A stretch of DNA of 64,000 nucleotides, taken from the NCBI GenBank assembly GCA_001657325.1, contig LWRO01000020.1, positions 55,866 through 119,865 on the forward strand. The letters are read 5' to 3'. Every line of letters starts with the position of its first letter. Position 1 is the stretch's first letter. A program made the position numbers and the translations under genes. Below, piece by piece: positions 17,954 through 25,755 of the stretch. The DNA comes from Geitlerinema sp. BBD 1991-9 (GTDB taxonomy: Bacteria; Cyanobacteriota; Cyanobacteriia; Cyanobacteriales; Geitlerinemataceae). The notes beneath the pieces are model-generated. The model saw only the letters and a list, made by a program, of their open reading frames with translations, had not been told where the DNA came from and did not search any database.

Positions 17954-18805
17954 CTACTCTCGATCCCGAAACAAACTTATCTGAAACCCTTGAGCGCAAA
18001 AGTTCTGATAGCCTGGATGTAAAACAGTCAACCTCTCTTGGATCTCAGTAGGTACTGGAGAATTAAACACTGGGCGGAAAGAGCCTTTGGCAAAAGGGCT
18101 AATCCGAACAAACTCGCGATAGTCTTCTAGAAAAAAACGATTGGCTCGTTGAGAATTATAAACTTCATAAGTTATCTTCGCGGCAGTCTCGCGATCGGTT
18201 TTACGGCATAAGAAATCATACATTTGGGGGGGATTCATTAGCAAGTGCCCCCAGGGAGGTATGGGAGAGTTGCCGAAGTGATACTCTTCTCCAGAGGCAG
18301 ACTCGATTGAGGTTAGTACGTGACCATTATAGCAAGACCAGATAGGCGATGCCGAGGCACAATAGTAGCCACCCACCTTAAGGGCTTGAAAAATTTTTTC
18401 GGTGGCCATGGGAATGGCGTGAAGAAAAGGTAAAGCAGCGATAGAAAAGACTACATCAAATTTGGAAAAAAGCGGAAACGGCAAGCATTCGATCTTGCCG
18501 TTTATAACTTGATATGGTTTAATTTTAAACCTTTTCTGAGCGGCGATTGCTTCAAAAGTTGTATCGATCGACTGACCGGGATAACTAAAGCCACAATAAT
18601 CGTAGTATTCCACGTATTCTACGGCAGTCCAACTTCTAACCCCCAATCCCTCTAAAACAAACAACTCAGGTAGGCTGCCTCCAACTTCCAAAACATCTTT
18701 TCCAGCAAATCCAACTTCTTTTTCGACCTGAAGAACGTAACCCGTTTGATACGATTTAACCGAATTTGCTACTGCCGATTTTTGGATGCTATCGAGTCGG
18801 TTCAT
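17954..18805 (-). CDS. Class I SAM-dependent methyltransferase
   Basis: A 283-aa protein with VGFAGKDVLEVGGSLPELFVL as motif I (about 31-51), SWTAVEYVEYYDY as the acidic strand and FDVVFSIAALPFLHAIP as motif III/IV, typical of methyltransferase type 11. VGGYYCASASPIWSCYNGHV follows, as in other glycan-locus methyltransferases. The acceptor is unknown. It is divergent from the WbpB-like gene, with 65 bp between the two starts where both promoters must lie. Confidence 0.78.
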   Translation of the reverse strand: MNRLDSIQKSAVANSVKSYQTGYVLQVEKEVGFAGKDVLEVGGSLPELFVLEGLGVRSWTAVEYVEYYDYCGFSYPGQSIDTTFEAIAAQKRFKIKPYQVINGKIECLPFPLFSKFDVVFSIAALPFLHAIPMATEKIFQALKVGGYYCASASPIWSCYNGHVLTSIESASGEEYHFGNSPIPPWGHLLMNPPQMYDFLCRKTDRETAAKITYEVYNSQRANRFFLEDYREFVRISPFAKGSFRPVFNSPVPTEIQERLTVLHPGYQNFCAQGFQISLFRDRE

Positions 18806-18870
18806 AGACGTGCAATTGACAAGGTAGTATAGAGTAAAGTTGTTAAGCGATCGAGTCCTGTATTGTAAAG

Positions 18871-19953
18871 ATGGTAGCTGACCCCATCGCGCCCCCTTTG
18901 AAAGTCGCCCTCTTCGGCTGCGGCCGTATTGCCAAACGGCACGCCGAACTTCTCGGCAATGGCGTTATTACCGGGGCTACCCTAGCCGCCGTTTGCGATT
19001 GCGATCGCTCCCGCGCCCAAGTCTACAGCGATCGCTTCAACGTTCCAGTATACAGGGATATGGACGCCATGCTCCAGAAAGAGGATATCGATATCGTCTC
19101 GATCCTCACGCCGAGCGGTCTCCATGCCGAACACGTCCTACACCTCGCCTCTTACGGCAAACATCTCATTGTCGAGAAGCCGATGGCACTGACCCTAGAA
19201 GATGCCGATGCTGCCATCGAAGCCTGCGATCGACATGGCTGTAAACTGTTCGTTGTCAAGCAAAACCGCTTCAATGTCCCCGTGGTCAAACTGCGACAGG
19301 CACTCGAAGCCGGACGCTTTGGCAAACTCGTTATGGGAACAGTTCGCGTGCGCTGGTGTCGCCGTCAAGAGTATTATGACCGAGACGCTTGGCGGGGAAC
19401 TTGGGCGATGGATGGCGGCGTCTTAACCAACCAAGCCAGTCATCACATCGACCTACTTCAATGGATGATGGGAGATGTGGAATCGGTTATGGCCATGAGC
19501 CGTACTGCCCTAGTGGATATCGAAGCCGAAGATACCGCCGTGGTAATCTTACGGTTCCGCAACGGCGCACTCGGCGTCATCGAAGCCACCACCGCCACCC
19601 GTCCTAAAGACTTAGAAGGATCGCTGTCGATTCTCGGCGAGAACGGCTCAGTAGAAATTGGAGGATTTGCGGTCAACCAAATGAAAGTGTGGAACTTTGC
19701 CGAAGAACTTCCCGAAGATCGAGAAGTTCTCGAAAAATACTCCGTCAATCCTCCAAATGTCTATGGCTACGGTCATCAGGCTTACTACGAACACGTCGTT
19801 CAGTCTATCCGCAACAACACCCATCAACTGGTAGACGGCTTAGAAGGACGGCGCAGCCTGGAACTTATCAACGCCATTTACGAGTCTATTGAAACGGGAC
19901 GAGAAGTCCAATTGCGTTTCCGCGCCCGATATAGCCGTTTGGGACGGACTTAG
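18871..19953 (+). CDS. Gfo/Idh/MocA family oxidoreductase, WbpB/WlbA-like
   Basis: A 360-aa NAD(P)-dependent sugar oxidoreductase. The Rossmann motif is VALFGCGRIAKRHAELL, the family lysine is Lys103 in LIVEKPMAL, and the C-terminal domain contains GGVLTNQASHHIDLLQWMMG with the expected His residues. It is followed directly by a hexapeptide acyltransferase and a PLP aminotransferase, the same three activities as wbpB-wbpD-wbpE. There they convert UDP-GlcNAcA to UDP-2,3-diacetamido-glucuronic acid: oxidation at C3, transamination, then acetylation. That role is inferred from gene order. No WbpA (UDP-GlcNAc 6-dehydrogenase) is in the window, so a non-uronic 3-amino sugar is an alternative. Confidence 0.82.
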   Translation: MVADPIAPPLKVALFGCGRIAKRHAELLGNGVITGATLAAVCDCDRSRAQVYSDRFNVPVYRDMDAMLQKEDIDIVSILTPSGLHAEHVLHLASYGKHLIVEKPMALTLEDADAAIEACDRHGCKLFVVKQNRFNVPVVKLRQALEAGRFGKLVMGTVRVRWCRRQEYYDRDAWRGTWAMDGGVLTNQASHHIDLLQWMMGDVESVMAMSRTALVDIEAEDTAVVILRFRNGALGVIEATTATRPKDLEGSLSILGENGSVEIGGFAVNQMKVWNFAEELPEDREVLEKYSVNPPNVYGYGHQAYYEHVVQSIRNNTHQLVDGLEGRRSLELINAIYESIETGREVQLRFRARYSRLGRT

Positions 19954-19966
19954 TTAGATCGATACG

Positions 19967-20569
19967 ATGCCCAACACTATCGCTGCCACTGCCGTTATTC
20001 ATCCCAACGTTCGACTCGGTGAGAATGTCACCATTGAGGATTTTTGCATTATTGGAGTTCCATTTAAGGGATACCAGGAAGAGCTAACCATTATTGGTGA
20101 CAACGCCGTGATTCGCTCTCATACGGTCATCTACGCCGGGAACCGTATCGGTAACGGTTTTCAATCCGGACATAAGGCCAATCTCCGCGAACTCAATATC
20201 ATCGGTGATGACGTATCTATTGGGACGCTCAGCGTTATCGAGCATCGCGTCACCATTGGCGATGGGGTTCGCATCCACACCCAAGCCTTTATTCCAGAAT
20301 TCTCGATTTTAGAGGATCGCTGTTGGATCGGACCGAACGTCGTGTTAACCAATGCTAAGTTCCCCCAGCACCCCAATGCTAAAGCGGAGTTAAAGGCGCC
20401 CCATATCGAACAACAGGCACGAATTGGGGCGAACTCTACCTTACTCCCAGGCGTTCGGGTGGGCAAGCGATCGCTCGTGGGAGCAGGAAGTCTCGTCACC
20501 CACAGCGTCCCCCCTGGCGTAATTTTTGCGGGCAGTCCCGCCAAGTACCTCAGAGATGTAGACTACTAA
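19967..20569 (+). CDS. Hexapeptide-repeat N-acetyltransferase, WbpD/WlbB-like
   Basis: A 200-aa left-handed beta-helix protein with repeated [IV]-G-x4 hexads across about residues 10-195 (AVIHPNVRLGENVTIEDFC, IGDGVRIHTQAFI, LLPGVRVGKRSLVGAGS). The C-terminal VIFAGSPAKYLRD is typical of sugar N-acetyltransferases such as WlbB. It starts 13 nt after the oxidoreductase and 23 nt before the aminotransferase. By position it would acetylate the amine introduced at C3 by the aminotransferase, using acetyl-CoA. The exact substrate cannot be read from sequence. Confidence 0.83.
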   Translation: MPNTIAATAVIHPNVRLGENVTIEDFCIIGVPFKGYQEELTIIGDNAVIRSHTVIYAGNRIGNGFQSGHKANLRELNIIGDDVSIGTLSVIEHRVTIGDGVRIHTQAFIPEFSILEDRCWIGPNVVLTNAKFPQHPNAKAELKAPHIEQQARIGANSTLLPGVRVGKRSLVGAGSLVTHSVPPGVIFAGSPAKYLRDVDY

Positions 20570-20592
20570 ATGCACTTTCAGTCTTCGCCCCC

Positions 20593-21702
20593 GTGGAAGT
20601 TCCGTTTAACGATCTCTACGCCCAATATCTTTCGATCCGCGAGGAAATCGATGAGGCGATCGCCGCAGTCATTCGAGAATCAGCGTTTGTTCGCGGGCGT
20701 TTCGTCGAGCAATTCGAGCGCGAATTTGCCCAAGCCATTGAGATCGAACATTGCATCTCCTGTGCCAACGGAACCGATGCTCTATACATTGCTATCAAAG
20801 CCCTCGGACTCGAACCGGGTGACGAGGTTATTACCACGGCTCATAGCTGGATTTCCACGGCGGAAACCATCACGCAAGCTGGAGGGCGCGTTGTCTTTTG
20901 CGACACTGAACCAGATTCTTTTCTGATCGATCCGACGCAAATCGAGGCTAAAATTACCTCCCAAACGCGAGGAATTATCCCCGTCCATCTCTACGGACAG
21001 CCAGCGGATATGGATGAAATTTTAGCGATCGCCCGAAAACATAATCTCTGGGTGATTGAAGATTGCGCCCAAGCTCATCTCGCCGAGTATAAAGGGCGAA
21101 AGGTCGGTACGATGGGCGATGTCGGTACTTTTTCGTTTTATCCGGGTAAAAATCTTGGAGCGATGGGGGATGCAGGAGCGATCGTTACGAACAATGGAAA
21201 TCTGGCCGAATGGATGACGTTATTTGCTCGTCACGGTGGAAAAGGGAATCACCAAATTGAGGGTATTAACAGCCGACTAGACGGCCTGCAAGCTGCTATT
21301 TTGAGTGTTAAACTACCTTACTTATCTGAATGGACTGCCAAACGACAATCGATCGCTCGCCAATACGATACGCTACTTTCAGGATTGTCAGGCATTCAAA
21401 TACCGTTCGCTAAATCCGATCGCAGTCATGTTTACCATCTTTATGTCATTAAGAGCGATCGACGCGATGGCTTACGCCATTTTTTGACTCAACAGGGGAT
21501 TCAGACTGTTATTAACTATCCCCTGGCTTTACCCAATTGCCGAGCTTATGAGTATTTAAAAGCAACCAAAGAGTCCAAAAACAATTTTTTAAACGCAACA
21601 GCAAATCAATCTAAAATTTTATCGTTGCCGATTTTCCCTGAAATGGACGAAGAGGCGGTTGTTTATGTTGCTAACGCCATCAAAAAAATTGCTTTAACTT
21701 AG
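20593..21702 (+). CDS. DegT/DnrJ/EryC1 sugar aminotransferase, WbpE/WlbC-like
   Basis: A PLP-dependent aminotransferase of 369 aa. MEVPFNDLYAQYLSIREEID is the typical N-terminus of WbpE/FdtB-type enzymes. CANGTDALYIAIKALGLEPG binds the cofactor phosphate, EDCAQAHLAEYKGRKVGTMG contains the PLP-binding Asp, and the aldimine lysine is Lys186 in FSFYPGKNLGAMGDAGA. The start is GTG at 20593, within 25 nt of the acyltransferase stop. With its two neighbours it likely makes a 3-acetamido sugar nucleotide. It is about as distant from the pseC product of this window as separate subfamilies usually are. Confidence 0.87.
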   Translation: MEVPFNDLYAQYLSIREEIDEAIAAVIRESAFVRGRFVEQFEREFAQAIEIEHCISCANGTDALYIAIKALGLEPGDEVITTAHSWISTAETITQAGGRVVFCDTEPDSFLIDPTQIEAKITSQTRGIIPVHLYGQPADMDEILAIARKHNLWVIEDCAQAHLAEYKGRKVGTMGDVGTFSFYPGKNLGAMGDAGAIVTNNGNLAEWMTLFARHGGKGNHQIEGINSRLDGLQAAILSVKLPYLSEWTAKRQSIARQYDTLLSGLSGIQIPFAKSDRSHVYHLYVIKSDRRDGLRHFLTQQGIQTVINYPLALPNCRAYEYLKATKESKNNFLNATANQSKILSLPIFPEMDEEAVVYVANAIKKIALT

Positions 21703-21710
21703 TTCCAATC

Positions 21711-24437
21711 ATGAATTTTTTGCAAATTCTTACTTTTTACGATCGATATTTACAAGATTTTTATCAGCGATATCCACAACACCTCAAAGCTGACTTTGAA
21801 ACACAAATACAGTCACTCCTACAAGATGGTTTTGGGGGAGGTCATTTGTTTTCCCCTTATCTCCCAAGCTTGGGTTATGAGGACAAATTAGTTATTGCGA
21901 ACTGTCAACCGGCTCAAGCAAGATGGGCAGCGGATCGCGGACTAGAACATTTGATTCAGAAAAACTGGCTATTTGAAATCGTCCGGCATCAGATCGATGA
22001 TTTCAAGCCAGATATACTGTACCTAACCGATCCCATTACATTCGATCGCAAATTTGTTGATTCGCTTTCTTGGAAGCCTAAATTAATTTTAGGTTGGCGG
22101 GCAGCAACGGTTTCACAAAATACAGATTGGTCTTGTTTTGATGTCATTCTCTCAAGTGCGACAGTTTGCTTAGATATCGCTCCTCGACTGGGAGCGAAGG
22201 GTACTGAGTACTTCTTCCCTGGATTTCCCAAATATTTGGCAGAACGTTGTCAAGACGTAACACCAGAATGGGATGTTGTTTTTTCTGGGCAGTGGTCGCC
22301 GCTTCACAAGCGTCGAAATGCTTATCTACAAAGTCTTTCCAAAGCTCCTCTACTTGGCAAGGGAGAGTTTTCGATCGCCTATTTCCTATTGGGGAATACC
22401 CAAGATATGCCAGCGGGTGTTGCCATGAACAATCAAGGAGATCGTTGGGGAATTGAGATGTATCGGGCCCTTAGGAGTGGCAAAATTAATCTCAACGCAG
22501 CGATCGATCTAGCTAAAGCTGAAGCTCCCAATATGCGTATTTTTGAAGCTACTGGAATGGGGTCGTTTCTTTTAAACGAACAACAGTCTAAACTAGATAA
22601 GTTTTTCGAGCCAGGAGTTGAAATCGAAACCTTTGCGAGCGAATCAGAACTGTTCGAGAAAGTAAATTACTATCTCGAACACCCGCAAGAGCGGGAAGCG
22701 ATCGCACGGCGGGGTCAAGCTCGTTGTCTTCGAGACTACTCGATGGAACGTCGCGCGGCAGAACTCGATCGAATTATCAAGAAACATCTTCGACAACCAA
22801 CCAACAGTAATAACGTGCCAAGCTTGAATAATCGATCGACCTCTGAGATCGCACTCCAACAACTCTATACCAGCATTCAGAACAATCCCTATGAAGCGGA
22901 TGCTTATCTTCGCTTGGGTCAACTCCTTCGAGACGCACAAAAGCCAGAGGCTTCCCAACGATCGATCGAAAAGGGATGGAAACTCAAATGGGGCGATCGC
23001 GACTATATCTCGCCAGGATTAACTTTAGTCAATGCCGATCCCTACTTCCCCAATCTAACCGTAGGGAATACAGCCCCGATCGCTTGGCCTTACCTGCGTA
23101 AAGAAGTACCCCATAACTGGTATGTCGATCGCCGCAGCCCCAACGTCGGCTTCCTCAGCCGTGACGAAGCACACCTACTCTACAACATCGCCCTAAAATT
23201 CAAAGGACAGCCCACCCTCGAAATTGGCTGTTGGATGGGTTGGTCAGCCTGTCACCTAGCATTAGCTGGCGTACCCCTCGATGTCGTCGATCCGTTATTA
23301 GAAAAACCGGAAATCTATCAAACTGTGTCCGACTCGCTAACGGCGGCAGGAGTACGAGATCGCGTAAATCTCGTTCCAGGGTATAGTCCCCAAGCGGTCA
23401 AGGAATTGGCTACCCACAAACAACAACCTTGGTCGCTGATCTTTATCGACGGCAACCACGAACGCCCCGGCCCCCTACAAGATGCCATAATTTGCGCTCA
23501 ACTCGCCGCCGCCGATGCCGCGATCGTCTTCCACGATCTCGCGTCGCCCGATGTCGCCGAAGGGTTGGCATATTTGCGCCAACAGGGTTGGAATACCCTC
23601 GTCTACCAAACCATGCAAATTATGGGCATCGCCTGGCGCGGGCGCGTGCAGCCAGTGCGCCACCGGCCTGACCCTAGGGTGAATTGGACATTGCCGTCCC
23701 ACTTGCAAAGTTTCACAGTCAGCGGTGTATCGGATGGCGCGATCGCAGGTGGTAGCTTGCAAGAGTTTCAAAACTGGCTGCAAGTCGTGCGACCTTATAC
23801 CTTTCTCAGTGAAGCGCGGTTGCTGTCCCTCTATCGTCTGACCAAAGAAATTTGCCTCGCTGATTTACCCGGTAACTTTGTCGAATGCGGGACTTGCAAG
23901 GGAGGGGCTGCGGCCTTAATCGCCGCGACGATCGCACGCTACAGTCGTCGTCCGCGCCAAGTTTACGCTTTCGATACCTTTGAAGGAATGCCCGATCCCA
24001 CGGAGGTCGATCGAGCCAACGGCGTACCCGCCAACGATACAGGGTTTGGTGCAGGAACGTTAGGTGCGCCGATCGAGCAAAATCTAAGTATCGTATGTCG
24101 CGCCTTGGGCGTGGAAAACATCGTTATTCCCGTCAAAGGGTTGTTTAACCAAACGCTACCTATCACTCGCGATCGCATTGGTGATATTGCCTTACTCCAC
24201 GCCGATGGCGACTGGTACGAATCCACGATCGATATTTTCCAAAACCTCTACGATCGAGTCGTTCCCGGTGGCGCTGTCCAAATCGACGATTACGGCCACT
24301 GGGAGGGCTGTCGCAAGGCGATCGAGGATTTACAAGCCCAATGGTGTGTGCGGTTTAACTTACAGCCTATCGATTACACTGGTGTTTGGTTCCGTAAAGA
24401 TTCTGCCGCTACACCTACCGTTCACTCGAAAGTCTAG
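21711..24437 (+). CDS. Multidomain glycosyltransferase (CgeB-like) - TPR - methyltransferase - TylF-like methyltransferase
   Basis: A 908-aa fusion. Residues about 1-359 resemble CgeB/Glyco_trans_1_2 transferases, ending with APNMRIFEATGMGSFLLNE, HPQEREAIARRGQARCLRDY and a closing helix. About 379-430 is a TPR-like pair (EADAYLRLGQLLRDAQKPEA). About 490-640 is a class I methyltransferase: LEIGCWMGWSACHLALAG and LIFIDGNHERPG. About 700-895 is a second one of the TylF/MycF macrocin O-methyltransferase type: FVECGTCKGGAAALIAATI, VYAFDTFEGMPDP, LLHADGDWYESTIDIFQ and VQIDDYGHWEGCRKAI, with the Asp pair that binds metal. It starts 8 nt after the aminotransferase. A single chain could transfer a sugar and methylate it twice; substrates unknown. 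Confidence 0.82.
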   Translation: MNFLQILTFYDRYLQDFYQRYPQHLKADFETQIQSLLQDGFGGGHLFSPYLPSLGYEDKLVIANCQPAQARWAADRGLEHLIQKNWLFEIVRHQIDDFKPDILYLTDPITFDRKFVDSLSWKPKLILGWRAATVSQNTDWSCFDVILSSATVCLDIAPRLGAKGTEYFFPGFPKYLAERCQDVTPEWDVVFSGQWSPLHKRRNAYLQSLSKAPLLGKGEFSIAYFLLGNTQDMPAGVAMNNQGDRWGIEMYRALRSGKINLNAAIDLAKAEAPNMRIFEATGMGSFLLNEQQSKLDKFFEPGVEIETFASESELFEKVNYYLEHPQEREAIARRGQARCLRDYSMERRAAELDRIIKKHLRQPTNSNNVPSLNNRSTSEIALQQLYTSIQNNPYEADAYLRLGQLLRDAQKPEASQRSIEKGWKLKWGDRDYISPGLTLVNADPYFPNLTVGNTAPIAWPYLRKEVPHNWYVDRRSPNVGFLSRDEAHLLYNIALKFKGQPTLEIGCWMGWSACHLALAGVPLDVVDPLLEKPEIYQTVSDSLTAAGVRDRVNLVPGYSPQAVKELATHKQQPWSLIFIDGNHERPGPLQDAIICAQLAAADAAIVFHDLASPDVAEGLAYLRQQGWNTLVYQTMQIMGIAWRGRVQPVRHRPDPRVNWTLPSHLQSFTVSGVSDGAIAGGSLQEFQNWLQVVRPYTFLSEARLLSLYRLTKEICLADLPGNFVECGTCKGGAAALIAATIARYSRRPRQVYAFDTFEGMPDPTEVDRANGVPANDTGFGAGTLGAPIEQNLSIVCRALGVENIVIPVKGLFNQTLPITRDRIGDIALLHADGDWYESTIDIFQNLYDRVVPGGAVQIDDYGHWEGCRKAIEDLQAQWCVRFNLQPIDYTGVWFRKDSAATPTVHSKV

Positions 24438-24559
24438 CGTGTGAAAGTCGTACATCTTGCAGGGGGCTTGAACTGCCCGATGGGACAAAAGACTATCAGT
24501 CCCCCAATTTCACAAGCTCAATTTACATTGGGTGCAATCCAATAGAAATTGAGTGGGCT

Positions 24560-24706
24560 TTACAACTTTTGGACTCGTTCCCGCACACACGCGAATCCAC
24601 TAAATTCGGGATAGACTTCCGATCTGTAGTCGATAAACCCGAACACCAATGTACTATGAACTTCGGCAAGAATCACAGACGCATCTTTCAAAAAAATTAA
24701 ATTCAT
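24560..24706 (-). CDS. 48-aa ORF in intergenic region, unassigned
   Basis: ATG (complement of 24704-24706) to TAA (24560-24562) encodes 48 residues beginning MNLIFLKDASVIL and containing VFGFIDYRSEVYPEF. I recognise no family. It overlaps the region just upstream of the epimerase start on the other strand and has no clear ribosome binding site. The 275-bp gap it lies in (24438-24712) also has short hairpins (GGGAC pairing with GTCCC near 24482-24504) and may be the scar of a lost gene. Confidence 0.2.
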   Translation of the reverse strand: MNLIFLKDASVILAEVHSTLVFGFIDYRSEVYPEFSGFACVRERVQKL

Positions 24707-24712
24707 AATAAC

Positions 24713-25648
24713 ATGCCCGAGTCATTCAAAATGAACGAGACTTTAATTTTAGGTGGTGCTGGTTTTATTGGTGGAAACTTAGCAAGAGCATTAGTCAGAA
24801 AAGGAATAAAACCTAAAATCTTCACTCGCCCGACTTCTTCAATCGGACGCATTCAAGATATTTTAGATGATGTAGAAATTATTTATGGTGACTTTTTAGA
24901 TGATGTAGCTTTATCCGAAGCAATTCAGGGCGTAAATACCGTTTTTCACTTAATTTCAACAACCTTTCCCAGTCGAACACTTAAAAGTAGTGTTTACGAT
25001 GTTTTATCGAACTTATTGCCAACCATTCGCCTAGCAGAAATCTGCATTGCAAACGACGTAAAAAAAATCGTTTATGCCTCGTCAGGCGGAACAGTGTATG
25101 GGGAACCTCAAACCCTTCCCATCGCTGAAGATCATCCCTTAATGCCCAAATCAGCCTACGGTCAAAGCAAACTGACCATCGAAAATTATCTCAATTTTTA
25201 TGCCCGAACGACTCCCCTAGACGTTAATATTTTAAGAATTTCCAATCCTTTCGGCCCGGGTCAGCATTCATGGAGAGTTCAAGGAATTGTTGCCGTCGCC
25301 ATTGGTTGCTTGTTATACAATCGTACTTTAAAAATTTACGGAGCAGGCGATTCAGTTCGAGATTATATCTACATCGACGATGTCATTGATGCCATGCTCA
25401 TCGCATCCCAAACCCCTGGCTCCTCATTGGTCAATATTTCATCTGGAAAGGGATATAGCATTCTAGAAATTATCCAAAAACTTGAAGCGTTAGCAGGTGC
25501 AACGATTGCCAAAGAATTTATTCCCGATCGACCTGGGGATGTCAAAGTGAACGTTTTATCTAATCAAAAAGCCCGCGAGATTTATGGATGGCAGCCCAAA
25601 ACCTCTTTAGAAGCGGGATTGTCTGCTACACTCGCGGCTGCCAAATGA
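24713..25648 (+). CDS. NAD-dependent epimerase/dehydratase (extended SDR), UDP-glucose 4-epimerase-like
   Basis: A 311-aa extended short-chain dehydrogenase acting on a nucleotide sugar. LILGGAGFIGGNLARALV is the NAD-binding loop; YASSGGTVYGEP supplies the catalytic Ser/Thr; Tyr and Lys are in SAYGQSKLTIENYL; ISNPFGPGQ and VRDYIYIDDVIDAM are typical of GalE/WbpP/RmlB relatives. The substrate cannot be fixed: 4-epimerisation of UDP-Glc or UDP-GlcNAc is the default. ATG 24713 is the first start, but M7 at 24731 gives the more usual N-terminus. It is followed after 107 nt by the giant glycosyltransferase gene. Confidence 0.85.
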   Translation: MPESFKMNETLILGGAGFIGGNLARALVRKGIKPKIFTRPTSSIGRIQDILDDVEIIYGDFLDDVALSEAIQGVNTVFHLISTTFPSRTLKSSVYDVLSNLLPTIRLAEICIANDVKKIVYASSGGTVYGEPQTLPIAEDHPLMPKSAYGQSKLTIENYLNFYARTTPLDVNILRISNPFGPGQHSWRVQGIVAVAIGCLLYNRTLKIYGAGDSVRDYIYIDDVIDAMLIASQTPGSSLVNISSGKGYSILEIIQKLEALAGATIAKEFIPDRPGDVKVNVLSNQKAREIYGWQPKTSLEAGLSATLAAAK

Positions 25649-25755
25649 GTGGTTTCTAGAAACCTCTGGTTCTTGGAACACAGCCATTCGATCGATGAAG
25701 AAGTTCAGGGTATTAATGATAGGATCTTAAGCACACCCTCAACCCAACCAGTCTG

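Noticed and set aside
24438..24712. IS200/IS605 end or guide RNA
   Set aside because: Short hairpins are present but no transposase, TnpB or defined ends were found.
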